Assembly: GCA_963971535.1 (NCBI GenBank) | Contig: OZ020593.1 | Coordinates: 20,241,487 to 20,305,486 of the forward strand | DNA: 64,000 nt | Direction of reading: 5' to 3' | DNA from: Notolepis coatsorum | Lineage: Eukaryota; Chordata; Actinopteri; Aulopiformes; Paralepididae | Shown here: in pieces, positions 20,321-30,627 of the stretch | How positions within the stretch are numbered: position 1 is the stretch's first letter | Layout of the letters: each line of letters begins with the position of its first letter | The notes under the pieces: model-generated | The model's database searches: none | What the model saw: only the letters and a program-made list of their open reading frames with translations | Told to the model about the DNA's origin: nothing | Position numbers and translations under genes: made by a program

Positions 20321-20690
20321 ATTTTAAAAGCGTCTGATGACTCAATGTAAATGTAAATGTAAATGTAAGTGGTCGAGTGTATTAAAAGGTGAATGTGAAG
20401 CGGTACGTTGTTAGCTCACTAGTAGGGCAACATACCATTCAAACTGTGGACAGCTGATTCACTCATCTACTGACGTGATGTTGGTCACGTAGATTATCAC
20501 TAGAAGGTGAGATGACTGTGGCTATTCTTCACAATTTCAGTGTCATAAAACAACAGTGTCATTATAACAAAATACAAAACTGTATTTTTAGGAATTATTA
20601 TTTATGATCGACACATAATTGCAGCACTGTTTACATTATATCACAGTACTATTTACAGTACATTAGACTAGAATACAGTATAGTACTCCT
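20321..20690. other. Intron 7 stretch, little recognised
   Basis: A short (AAATGT)n run at 20344-20368, otherwise unremarkable AT-rich sequence. Confidence 0.4.
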
Positions 20691-20694
20691 AATT

Positions 20695-21030
20695 AGATTA
20701 AAATTTATTGTCATCATGGAGCACAAGTAGAGTACAATGCAAATAAGTTTGGCATCCAACCAGAGTGCAAATGTAACAGTAAAGTGCAATAGTAATATAC
20801 AACGTACAGGTGATTAAAATGTATGAATTAGTACTACTGAGTAATAGTGCCTATCAGATGTTTGTACAGGATTGTAGTATTAACATGTACAGTGATACAG
20901 GTATAAAGACACTATGTAAGTCATACTGACCAGCAGCGTAACTAGTAAGAGTAGGTAAGGGGATATGTACAGGTATAGTATCTACAGATATGTGAAAAGG
21001 ATTACATGCAGGTATGTACAGGCAGACTAT
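20695..21030 (-). repeat. LINE 3'UTR, family B
   Basis: GTTTGGCATCCAACCAGAGT, TAGTAATATACAACGTACAG and GCGTAACTAGTAAGAGTAGG in the family order. Confidence 0.75.
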
Positions 21031-21140
21031 TATATCAAAAGGAAATAGGAATTCTAGAAACGTGTGTTAAGGTATGAAATGACGCAAAAGGTAAAATAAT
21101 GAATTGATTAACTCGCACGTTGTTCTGGTTTGTGCTGCAG

Positions 21141-21220
21141 ATACTGAAAGGCAAGAGCAAGAGCAGCCACGACCTGCTGAAGGACGACCCCAGACTGAGC
21201 TCCGTCCCTGCAGTCGAGAC
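21141..21220 (+). CDS. CWC27: CWC27 exon 8
   Basis: Encodes ILKGKSKSSHDLLKDDPRLS, then SVPAVE(T). KGKSKSSHDLLKDDP is the most conserved block of the C-terminal half. Acceptor GTGCTGCAG. The donor is taken as GAGAC|GTACGG because it joins in phase 2 with exon 9. Unspliced, the frame stays open through the following minisatellite. Confidence 0.92.
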
Positions 21221-21249
21221 GTACGGAGAGGCACCCTCAGTCACGCTAC

Positions 21250-21995
21250 ACATACCTCTGTTCATATTCTCTGCTCGTACAAATACCTCTGTTCATATTC
21301 TCTGCTCGTACAAACACCTCTGTTCATATTCTCTGCTCGTACAAATACCTCTGTTCATATTCTCTGCTCGTACAAACACCTCTGTTCATATTCTCTGCTC
21401 GTACAAATACCTCTGTTCATATTCTCCACTCGTACAAATACCTCCGTTCATATTCTCTGCTCGTACAAACACCTCTGTTCATATTCTCTGCTCGTACAAA
21501 TACCTCCGTTCATATTCTCTGCTCGTACAAACACCTCTGTTCATATTCTCTGCTCGTACAAATACCTCTGTTCATATTCTCTGCTCGTACAAATACCTCC
21601 GTTCATATTCTCTGCTCGTACAAATACCTCCGTTCATATTCTCTGCTCGTACAAATACCTCCGTTCATATTCTCTGCTCGTACAAATACCTCCGTTCATA
21701 TTCTCTGCTCGTACAAATACCTCTGTTCATATTCTCTGCTCGTACAAATACCTCCGTTCATATTCTCTGCTCGTACAAATACCTCTCTGTTCATATTCTC
21801 TGCTCATACAAATACCTGTGTTCATATTATCTGCTCGTACAAATACCTCTGTTCATATTCTCTGCTCGTACAAATACCTCTGTTCATATTCTCTGCTCGT
21901 ACAAATACCTCTGTTCATATTCTCTGCTCGTACAAATACCTCTGTTCATATTCTCTGCTCGTACACATACCTCTGTTCATATTCTCTGGCAACAA
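21250..21995 (+). repeat. Minisatellite, 31-bp unit, about 24 copies (intron 8)
   Basis: Unit CTCTGTTCATATTCTCTGCT plus CGTACAAATAC, starting about 30 bases after the exon 8 donor and filling nearly all of the intron. 31 bases is not a multiple of 3, yet at least two + frames stay open end to end, producing 299- and 301-codon artefacts. Confidence 0.93.
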
Positions 21996-22027
21996 TTGAT
22001 TAACTCACATTACTTTTACATTTAAAG

Positions 22028-22064
22028 CAAAGAAGACAAAGTCACAGCTAAAGAAGCAGCTGAG
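22028..22064 (+). CDS. CWC27: CWC27 exon 9 (37 bases)
   Basis: Encodes (T)KEDKVTAKEAAE. Its acceptor ACATTTAAAG is weak; its donor AGCTGAG|GTACGT is strong and shares 12 bases with the intron 5 repeat unit. Chosen because exon 8 (phase 2) and exon 10 (phase 0) need such a linker. Poorly conserved region, so somewhat less certain. Confidence 0.78.
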
Positions 22065-22074
22065 GTACGTTGAA

Positions 22075-22860
22075 TATAATGACTATTAGATTACAAATGT
22101 GTTGTCATCATGCAGCACAGGTACAACGAAGAAGAAGTGCAAATGTTTTTTTTTGTATCCACTTTTTCTCCCATTTTTCTATATTTTCTCCCATCCCAAT
22201 TTCGTATCATCCAATTCAACCCTCCCCTGTCACGGACGCTGTTTCTTGCCTCCCACAAGCCGGCTGCAATGTGGACTAAGTCATACATAGCACAAGTCCC
22301 CTCCGGTACTTGAGGTAACAGCAGTCGCATCTTTTCACCTGCGCAGCTCGATCTCTCAGTGGCGAGGAGTAACGCGTGGGAGGCTCACGCTGCCCCCGAC
22401 ACTTCCTGATTCTACTGCGCAGGCGCACCAACCGACCTGTAGGAGTCGCTGTCCACAACGCCCGATCCCCACCCATCAGTTTCCCACCCCCTAATACGGC
22501 CAATGTGTATTAGTACGGACGACCAGCTAAACTGAAAGCAAATGTGGAGCGCTGGGCTCGAACTGACGAGCCCAGCGTCTCCAGCATTTCGTGGCGAGTG
22601 CCTTGCCCACTACGCCACGTAGCCGCCCAGAAGAAGTGCAAATGTAACAGTAAAGTGCAATAGTAAATTAAGACACTGGTAGTAAGCTTAACAAGTAAGA
22701 GTAGGTAAGGGATATGTACAGATATAGATATAGTATCTACACAGATATGTAAAAAGGATTATATGCAGGTATGTACAGACAGATGTGGATAGATAGATAT
22801 ATGGTTATAATAAATATATATATACACAGCTTATACAGCATTATTGTACATGCTATCATA
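22075..22860 (-). repeat. LINE 3'UTR, family B, split by SINE
   Basis: Left piece 22075-22145, right piece 22629-22860. The right piece has GTAACAGTAAAGTGCAATAG and AACAAGTAAGAGTAGGTAAG. The SINE between them created a 16-bp direct repeat. Confidence 0.75.
22146..22628 (-). mobile_element. tRNA-derived SINE, family C, near-identical to 24698-25177
   Basis: TSD AGAAGAAGTGCAAATG at 22130-22145 and 22629-22644; T-run at the left end (poly-A of the minus copy). A 75-codon frame inside is identical, residue for residue, to the one in the copy at 24698, so both are young. Confidence 0.88.
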
Positions 22861-23023
22861 CAGAGTTATATGGGTTATATGCAGGTGTATAAGTAGGTAT
22901 ATAGAAGGGTTATATGCAGGTGTATGAGTGAGTAGGTATATAGGAGAATCACACAGCCCTGTCTGGACCCCCACCCCACTGCTGCTCTTCTCTCTGATCT
23001 CACACCTCCTTGTGTCCCGTCAG

Positions 23024-23193
23024 GGAGAGGAGAAGGACGACGGCGTTATAGAAGACGCAGATGCCGAGGACGAGTACGACTCAGACGAGAAGGAGAAGAG
23101 GAAAGACCGCATCACCAAGAAGCTCAAGAAAGACATGAAAGACATAAAACCGGAGCCCGTCGGAGCCGAGCCGGAGAAGAAGACCAGTCGCAG
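23024..23193 (+). CDS. CWC27: CWC27 exon 10
   Basis: Encodes GEEKDDGVIEDADAEDEYDS, then DEKEKRKDRITKKLKKDMKD and IKPEPVGAEPEKKTSR: an acidic stretch followed by the (R)ERI.KKLKKD block of the family. Acceptor TGTCCCGTCAG, donor GTAAGA; ends phase 2. The 28.8-kb intron follows. Confidence 0.95.
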
Positions 23194-23198
23194 GTAAG

Positions 23199-23272
23199 AA
23201 CCCTGGTCTAACCCTGGTTTAACCCTGGTCTAACCCTAATCTAACCCTAGTCTAACCACGGTCTAACCACGT
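23199..23272 (+). repeat. Telomere-like 12-bp minisatellite at intron 10 start
   Basis: CCTGGTCTAACC and TAACCCTAATCTAACCCTAG variants, about 6 copies, starting 6 bases after the exon 10 donor. Interstitial; the unit is not the pure CCCTAA telomere repeat. Confidence 0.8.
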
Positions 23273-24090
23273 TATATTCCATGATGTCATTTATTAAAAC
23301 GAAGCAGGCCACAATGGTGGAACGAACTTCCCACCACAGTCGGGACAGATAAAACCCACCCAATTTTCCGGCCGTTGATTAAAAACACACTTCTTCAAAC
23401 AATATCTGGGAAAAAAATAATAATAATAATAATTAGAAAAAAAAATTTTTTTTTTACTATTATGTATATTACTACTATGCTACTGTACTTATACTACTAC
23501 CTAACATGCTAATAATTATGTACTACTATGCACTCAGAGAGTAAATGTAGATGATGATGGGGTGAACATATCTCTCATTACCATACCTGCTGTTAGCTAG
23601 AGTTGAATAACTCCAGCCCTGGTGTTTTCAGCTGTTGTCCAGCAGGTGGCAGCAGGTTTGTATAAAAAGCCAGCGGTCACACAGCAGCACAAGAAAAGAT
23701 ATTGGACATTACTGACATGTATAGGAAAATGTGTAAAAGAAGTCAATTGTAATTGAATTGTATTATGGTCTTTAAATCGGGTCACTCCATATTCATTATA
23801 TATATATATATATTTTTTTTTAGTTTAGCTCCAGTCACTGACGGCTCAAATGTGTTCATATAAAATTGTCAGCCCACTTGTAATGAGGCCAGGCGGCCTG
23901 GTGGTGGAGCTGTTGAACTGTGCAGCGTGACAGGATCATATTTATGTTCAAGCACTTTCTAAGTGCTATGAGATGATGAGTAAACATATAGATGGAAATC
24001 AGGTTAGGTGTTTGGATACGAGGCTAATTATGTTCTGTCTTTGCATAATCGCGAGGCGTTTCCACAGAGACGTTGTGAGGTCTTGGTAGA
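23273..24090. other. Intron 10 start, mostly unrecognised
   Basis: A fragment CGAACTTCCCACCACAGTCG resembles part of repeat family F (26090-26130). There is an AAT/poly-T patch at 23407-23460 and an AT-rich run at 23795-23820. No exon seen. Confidence 0.4.
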
Positions 24091-24094
24091 ATTA

Positions 24095-24490
24095 GTAGAA
24101 TAGAATAGAAGTACTTTATTGATCCCGAGGGAAATTTAGCACTACAGATCACTCACAATAAACATTTAGGTAGTCAAAAATCACAAATAAGAATAAAAAT
24201 GTAAATAAAATACAGTCAGGGATATACATTCTAAAATATGTATGCATTCTAAAATATACAGTAATATATGTAAAAATGTTGATATAAAGTAAAGAGTAAA
24301 ATGTCCAGGGCATGCATGGATATTAGATTATGGTTGGTAGTGGTGTAGGTGACATATGCCAAGACGACTGAGTATTAACAGCTGTACTATTTTGATGACA
24401 CTGAAATTATGTTTATCTGTTAGACTAATAACATTTCGAAATGAGATAAGATGAGATAATATATTCCTTGATTGACATTCCTCGGGATGA
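24095..24490 (-). repeat. LINE 3'-end fragment(s), reversed
   Basis: AGAATAGAATAGAAGTACTT, then TATTGATCCCGAGGGAAATT, is the reverse of the 3' end at 8100-8165. A second reversed tail (GATAAGATGAGATAATATAT TCC) is at 24440-24475. Confidence 0.65.
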
Positions 24491-24697
24491 ACTTTTGACT
24501 GGGAATTGAACTCGCGTCTAATAATACGTCTTTAATAGTCTGCCAAGGCCAAAATGACACGCTGGTTCAACCAGCTCTGGTAACCAGTCAACATGCATAG
24601 TGGCCAGGCGTAGTCTGATATAATCTGCCTCACTCGGTCTCGCCCACACAGAGTCATCAATGACGGCCGATTCAACACATAGAATCTGTAGGAATTT

Positions 24698-25177
24698 GGG
24701 CGGCTACGTGGCGTAGTGGGCAAGGCGCTCGCCACGAAATGCTGGAGACGCTGGGCTCGTCAGTTCGAGCCCAGCGCTCCACATTTGCTTTCAGTTTAGC
24801 TGGTCGTCCGCACTAATACACATTGGCCGTATTAGGGGGTGGGAAACTGATGGGTGGGGATCGGGCGTTGTGGACAGCGACTCCTACAGGTCGGTTGGTG
24901 CGCCTGCGCAGTAGAATCAGGAAGTGTCGGGGGCAGCGTGAGCCTCCCACGCGTTACTCCTCGCCACTGAGAGATCGAGCTGCGCAGGTGAAAAGATGCG
25001 ACTGCTGTTACCTCAAGTACCGGAGGGGACTTGTGCTATGTATGACTTAGTCCACATTGCAGCCGGCTTGTGGGAGGCAAGAAACAGCGTCTGTGACAGG
25101 GGAGGGTTGAATTGGATGATACGAAATTGGGATGGGAGAAAATATAGAAAATGGGAGAAAAAGTGGATAAAAAAAAA
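24698..25177 (+). mobile_element. tRNA-derived SINE, family C, intact with 17-bp TSD
   Basis: Head GGCGGCTACGTGGCGTAGTG (box A region), box B AGTTCGAGCCC, long body, A-rich tail. TSD AGAATCTGTAGGAATTT at 24681-24697 and 25178-25194. This is the best-preserved copy in the window. Confidence 0.9.
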
Positions 25178-25455
25178 AGAATCTGTAGGAATTTGTATAT
25201 GACGCGATTCCCCCATTTTCCCTTAAACGTCCCTGACTTGTCACGATTTTTTCTCTTAATCTTAATCTTCCCCTTAAAGCAGTTCCAGTTCTAGGGACAT
25301 GTGTCCGACGAATCAAATGAGATGTTTAGAGTTTAAAAAATGCTACCTGTTCACTCTGGGGAAATGGTTAGTTAAGCTAGTCATTAGCTTTACACTGTGC
25401 TTATTTTAGTGGGTTGGAGTATAATCAACTGTGGAGAGACTTGCGCACCCGCACA

Positions 25456-25457
<2 letters not shown>

Positions 25458-25522
<65 letters not shown>
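25458..25522. repeat. (CA)n microsatellite
   Basis: About 32 uninterrupted CA units on the sense strand of intron 10. Confidence 0.95.
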
Positions 25523-25526
<4 letters not shown>

Positions 25527-25765
25527 AGAGACTCCACCGAGGCCGTGGAGGGAGACGCTGATTTGCTTGGAAATGTTTTAATACAACAGGAAGCGATCCA
25601 CCAGTAGATTAGTGAGAGATCTAAATTATAATTCATCCGCTCACTTTTATAATTCGGTTACATTTAGATAATATGTGAGGGTGGGCAGACCCAGTCAGAC
25701 CCAGTCAGACCTGAGGCGCACGTGGACAGAGTCCCACTAGGTCTCCCACTTAAGAGTTTTCAGCT

Positions 25766-26150
25766 CACATTTACATTTACATGTAGTCATTTAGCTTAAA
25801 GTGACTTACGAGTTCTGTACAACGAGTCAGCAGGGAGGGAAGGGTACAACTCTGGCAGCTAAACACAAGTAACAATGTTCGTCAAACAGTGTCGAACTTG
25901 AGTGCTACAGTCTTAGTGCATAGTAGTATAGACATATTATAGTGCATAGTATATGTATTGGTAGTAATATAGGCAAGGTAGATTGCTTAGTAGTAGCAGA
26001 GTGCATACTAGTAAATGATAGTATAAGGGTTAGTATTTTTAGATTTTCTTTGATTGAAGAAGTGTGTTTTTAGTCTATGGCGGAACATTGGGCGGGTTTC
26101 GGCTGTCCTGACTGCGGTGGGAAGTTCCTTCCAAGCCTCGAAGCTTAAAT
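25766..26150 (+). repeat. Interspersed repeat family F
   Basis: ATTTACATTTACATGTAGTC then TTTAGCTTAAAGTGACTTAC, GTACAACTCTGGCAGCTAA, TAGTAATATAGGCAAGGTAG. Widespread teleost repeat. Also at 43250-43370, 44695-44940, 60490-60836 and 62443-62890. Confidence 0.75.
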
Positions 26151-26552
26151 GATCATATTATTTTCTACACTTTTCTATAGAATAAACTAAAGTAGTGGCT
26201 AAGCCAAAATTCTCAATGTCAAGAAAGGTATGGGATTCTATACTCGGCTCGCTAGTGTTGAAAAGTAAATACTCTGTGAAGTGCATGCCTTTGTCCAAAA
26301 TGTATATTTTAACATTGAAAATCAAATAATTAAATCCTTGCTTGTTTGGTCTTGGACTTTCGTTTGGCAAGTCGGTCACGATAATAACCTCATCATCGAA
26401 CCGAAGAAAACCATAATGACGTCTTCTACGGTAAACGAAAAAAGCGACCCAAAAAAACTGCGATGACTCTCTTTGACCTTCTGGCTCCTGGATCCGTCTG
26501 ACTCTCATTGTGTCGATGCAGCCTGGTGACGTAGTCAGTCAGGGCTGTGCCT

Positions 26553-26693
<141 letters not shown>

Positions 26694-26974
26694 TAGTTGA
26701 AACTGGTTGGAGCAACATCAACGTGCCTGCCTGTAGCCGTCAAGGCTTGCTTAGGTAAGAGAGAAGTGCTGGCAGGCGGTCTGCTGTAGTGGTGGCAGAC
26801 GCTGCCTGAATCAGGGGTGTCTGAGATAAAGACAGGAGGCAGGAGGACTGGACCTGAGGAGGGCAGAGCGATGGCGTCTCAGAGAGCAGGAAGGAGGATG
26901 TACACAGTAGAGGATTATTAAGAACCATGAAGCAGCGAGGGCATGGCTGCAGGAGAGTGAAAGATGCCTTTTAT

Positions 26975-27085
26975 AAATGCAAATTAATACTTTATTGTGT
27001 CAATGAAGTCACTACATTTAGGTGTAGTATATGTACACACATACACGCATATATATGCATACATAGAAGACTGTCCCCGAAGCCT
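26975..27085 (-). repeat. LINE 3'-end-like fragment
   Basis: TACTTTATTGTGTCAATGAA and CATTTAGGTGTAGTATATGT match 12760-12810. Confidence 0.5.
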
Positions 27086-27465
27086 GTTTTTGGGATTTTA
27101 ACTTTGTCAGGGTTTTTCGAATTGGACATTCGAACCTTCGTTTTTAATAAAAAAAAAATAAAGATTTAAAAAAATACGAATTTTTTAAAGGGGACATGCA
27201 TTATAAATGGCTTTTTCAGTGTTTAGCATTGTTATATAGTAATAGGAGTTAGTATCAATGGGTCTGTGTCTCTAAATACCATATTGGTGGATTGCTCTCA
27301 TTCAGTTGCGACAATTTCCTCCTCCATTTAATTAGGTCATTCTGATTTGACTCACAAGGTAACGTAACAAGGCGCTGGTGGAGCTGATTGTGATACTGCC
27401 ACCTGGTGAGATTCGATCGTTATTGCAATTCCAACGTAGGTAGATGAATCAAACACCTAGAGGCA

Positions 27466-28165
27466 GAGGTGTGGACTCGAGTCACATGACTTGGACTCGA
27501 GTCACGAATTTGATGACTTTAGACTTGACTTGACCAAATCAAAAAAGACTTGCAACTCGACTTTGACTTTAACACCAATGACTCGTGACTTCACTTGGAC
27601 TTGAGCCTTTTGACTTGAGAAGACTTGATACCTTCCCCCACTCCCAACGATAAAAAATTATGTTATTAAATGTGCCGTGAATTAATTAATTTCCAGCGAA
27701 TAGACACTTCATTTGCGCAGTCCTGGATCCTGTGTCACCTGCAGAGACACGTTGTGGGCGTGTTTTGTTTACTTGTTAGACTGTCATGGCTGCGCCCAGT
27801 AGTCGAGTTTTTACACATGATATTGGATATTCTCACTATTTTTCTTTTGTTGAGCACAAAGAAAAGAACGTTTTAGTTAAATGTAAATTGTGTCTTGGCT
27901 CAAAGATCCTATCTACTGCCCACTTTGTTTGAAACAATCCGACAGCATCCAATCAATTTGCGCGAGAGAAGAAGTAACGTTACGAACGTTAATAGCGACG
28001 GATCCAGTGGAAAATGATACCAAAGATTGCTTAATTTGCTTATAAAAACGATGTGTTGGTCAACAAAAAAACGAATTGCAGTATGCAAAACGTGCGGGTC
28101 GAAAAACCACAGATGGAGAAGCAACAACTTCCAACTTTGTTCGACATTTGAAGCTGCACGGTAAG
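27466..28165 (+). mobile_element. hAT-type transposon 5' part with broken BED-finger exons
   Basis: The end CAGAGGTGTGGACTCGAGTC and the ACTTGGACTCGAGTC subterminal repeats are typical of a fish hAT family. Downstream, HYFSFVEHKEKNVLVKCKLC (27835-27894) and KTTDGEATTSNFVRHLKLHG (28098-28160) are pieces of BED zinc fingers in different frames with stops between. No catalytic domain. Confidence 0.65.
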
Positions 28166-28462
28166 TAACTTGGCTTGCTAGCTACAGTAGTTAAATCAAA
28201 TCGATACAGTCGGTGTGGTAACGTTATCATTACATCCAAGATTGATACATGGCTGGCTAGGCAGTTGATAGTCATAGTCTTGTCTTATCAAATCAATAAA
28301 CAATTCTCGAAGTCAACTTCCTGCCTGTTGTTGCTAGGCAACTGCAGCGTGGGGGGTAACTGCCCCGCCTCGTACATTGTGTACGGTTCATTTAGTGCAG
28401 AAACGGATCGTTAAAGCGTAAAATTAAAGACTATCAAGCGGAATTTTCTTCAGTCCTTCACA

Positions 28463-28564
28463 ATGCCAAAGAGCTGCTGTGTTACGCGTTGTACTAATGA
28501 CAAAAACAGAAATCCAAATCGCAAGTTTTATACCATTACGGAGGAAAAAGTGGCTGGTGGCTAA
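28463..28564 (+). pseudogene. Truncated THAP domain, left arm
   Basis: ATG at 28463 opens MPKSCCVTRCTNDKNRNPNR, then KFYTITEEKVAGG and a stop. The first Cys pair and the aromatic residue of a THAP finger are there, but a deletion has shifted the frame after KFY. Confidence 0.6.
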
Positions 28565-28776
28565 CGTTCGGCTAACTCGCTCTGTGTTGTGGTCGTGGTA
28601 GCTACATGCTAAGCTAACGTTAATTACATAATATCGAACCGATAGGAGCTTATCTTATCTAATCTTACGTGGATGTTTGATCGGGTAGTGGCACACGTGG
28701 TACCACCACGTAAGATTAGATAAGATAAGCTCCTATCGGTTTGATATTATGTAATTAACGTTAGCTTAGCATGTAG

Positions 28777-28920
28777 CTACCACGACCACAACACAGAGCG
28801 AGTTAGCCGAACGTTAGCCACCAGCCACTTTTTCCTCCGTGATGCATCAGCTGGTATTATATAAAACTTGCGATTTGGATTTCTGTGTTCGTTATTAGTA
28901 CAAAACGTAACACAGCAGCT
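28777..28920 (-). pseudogene. THAP-domain remnant, right arm
   Basis: On the minus strand: SCCVTFCTNNEHRNPNRKFY, then IIPADASRRKKWLVANVRLT, then RSVLWSW and a stop. The C-x4-C and IP...RRKKW pattern matches THAP fingers; the distal Cys-x2-His is absent. The start methionine is lost or lies outside the arm. Confidence 0.65.
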
Positions 28921-28924
28921 TCAA

Positions 28925-29305
28925 TTTGGGTATTCGAGAGATGGCCATGTCTGCAGGTGTTTTGTATGGACATTATGTCAAGTCAATCAGGGGGAGATCT
29001 TTGACTCATCTCGCCTTAGAATCACCAGAAAGGCTTTCGAAATAGTGAAATGCCATGTTGGCCTCAATATTTTCAAAACAAATCGTATGAAAATGTTATG
29101 AAATGAACAAGAATGTGATAAAACATGTAATAAAAACGGACCTCAACGCATGCATTTGATGGTAGAAATCCGTATGGTCCCCCTATACCAAGATGGCGGC
29201 GGTCTCGTGACATCAGAGTGTCTTCGAGAATCAGCAATGTCTTGGTTGATTAATGGCCAGCAGTAGCCTAACAGTACTGCTGCTCCTTAAAAAAAATGTA
29301 TTGAT
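28925..29305. other. Intron 10 stretch, unrecognised
   Basis: Possibly more of the THAP-bearing transposon, but no conserved domain is visible in any frame. Confidence 0.35.
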
Positions 29306-29309
29306 TGAA

Positions 29310-29406
29310 ATTTGTATGAACAGATTGCAGAATGGGTACAATACAGTTAGGCTCAATACAAACAATTGTTAAGGGGATGCAGAGCAGAAAAATACTTTCG
29401 TCATTG

Positions 29407-29439
<33 letters not shown>

Positions 29440-29442
29440 CCA
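29310..29442 (-). repeat. LINE family A fragment with (GA)n
   Basis: ACAGATTGCAGAATGGGTAC and CAATTGTTAAGGGGATGCAG as in 2260-2325, truncated, followed by (GA)14 at 29411-29438. Confidence 0.7.
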
Positions 29443-29589
29443 TCTGGTAGATCGATATGTCCATTGGCTGATGATAAATCCCCTTATTGCATAGTGAAAT
29501 CCGCAATCCAAAACGTAATCCAAGCTACATGCTGCACATCTAGAATCCTGCTAACTGAAATCTCCATTGAAAGTAAAAAAAAATAATGA

Positions 29590-29830
29590 TCCGTTCAGCC
29601 ACAGGGCACACTGCATTATCGCGATAGCGCCCCTAAGAGGATCTGGCCGGTATTGCACCTTCTCAAATTCAAAGAGTAGGGTAAATCTGCAGTGCCGCTC
29701 GGCGACCTTGAATAGGTTATTAAAATGGAATAAAAGCAATAACAACTTGCCACGGATATATCCGTGCTTCTGTCCACAACGGGTGGAATCAAAACACGGA
29801 GATATCCGTTGTTCGTCCCCATTGTGTTAA
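29590..29830. mobile_element. piggyBac-like fragment
   Basis: The right end reads inward from TTAACACAATGGGGACGAAC, i.e. a TTAA boundary. The ACGGATATATCCGT and ACGGAGATATCCGT words are internal palindromes. The left boundary is not clear. Confidence 0.35.
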
Positions 29831-30104
29831 CATTGGCATGGTGTACCTTTCTGTGCTTATTCATCCACAATCTATAGCTCAACATGAAAATATTCGCAAT
29901 TAATCATAAAAAAAAGCAAGACATTTTATTTCAACCAAAAATGTTTAAACAATAATGTTAGTGATAGAAGGGAACTCATTTTGTGCAAGAATGGAAAGCT
30001 TTTCAATTTCCATGCAGCAGAATTGTTACAATAGCCGATAATCCATTTTCCCAATGATAAATCCCTAATACGGGTGGAACAACCAGTGACGTCAGACTAC
30101 ACCT

Positions 30105-30269
30105 CCCTATACAATCTGAATATAAAGATATGAGAAAAAATAAACTGCGTAAACAATATAATTAACTCTGAATATAAAAATATGAGAAACATAAACAAGT
30201 GTAAAACAAAGGTGCAGATGAGGGTCTGTATGCCCAGTCAGTTATATTATGTAAGTTATATACAGTGTG

Positions 30270-30335
<66 letters not shown>

Positions 30336-30395
30336 TAATAGGGGGTTAACACATTTCCCACATCTACAGTGACCCTCATAGTCCATTAAGGATAG
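30105..30395 (-). repeat. LINE 3' fragment with (AC)n
   Basis: CTGAATATAAAAATATGAGA and GGTGCAGATGAGGGTCTGT are shared with 58130-58255. An (AC)n run of about 60 bases is at 30272-30332. Confidence 0.7.
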
Positions 30396-30569
30396 CAGCC
30401 TTCATTTCCAACCTCACTTAACCGTCGAAGAGATCCTAAACTACCCGCCGCTCCGGTGATAAAGCACCAGCACCTGTAACATCGCAAAGTGGAATCATTC
30501 CGACGTCACGTAATCACTCAGGTCACACAGTCAGGGGCCGTTATCTCCGCTCTGTCCTCCGAGCACGTA

Positions 30570-30570
<1 letters not shown>

Positions 30571-30624
<54 letters not shown>
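30571..30624. repeat. (CT)n microsatellite
   Basis: 27 CT units on the sense strand. Confidence 0.95.

Positions 30625-30627
<3 letters not shown>

Larger units (their letters stand above)
28463..28920. mobile_element. THAP-domain fold-back (inverted duplication)
   Basis: Arms 28472-28672 and 28706-28920 are inverted repeats differing by a ~16-base indel and few substitutions, around a ~33-base loop. Both arms encode the N-terminus of a THAP zinc-finger, as expected for THAP-bearing DNA transposons. No TSD was resolved. Confidence 0.7.

Noticed and set aside
21104-22025. Open frames of 299 and 301 codons as a gene
   Set aside because: They are the 31-bp minisatellite read through; only the first part (21141-21220) is CWC27 exon 8.
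23199-23272. Interstitial telomere
   Set aside because: Units are 12-bp variants of CTAACCCTGGT, not pure CCCTAA; short and local.
24698-24770. tRNA gene at SINE heads (also 1729, 3057, 6193, 6835, 45847)
   Set aside because: Only box A/B-like words remain; each is followed by a SINE body and tail with target duplications.
26158-26508. 116-codon minus frame
   Set aside because: No known motif; abuts a CA microsatellite; no splice or start evidence.
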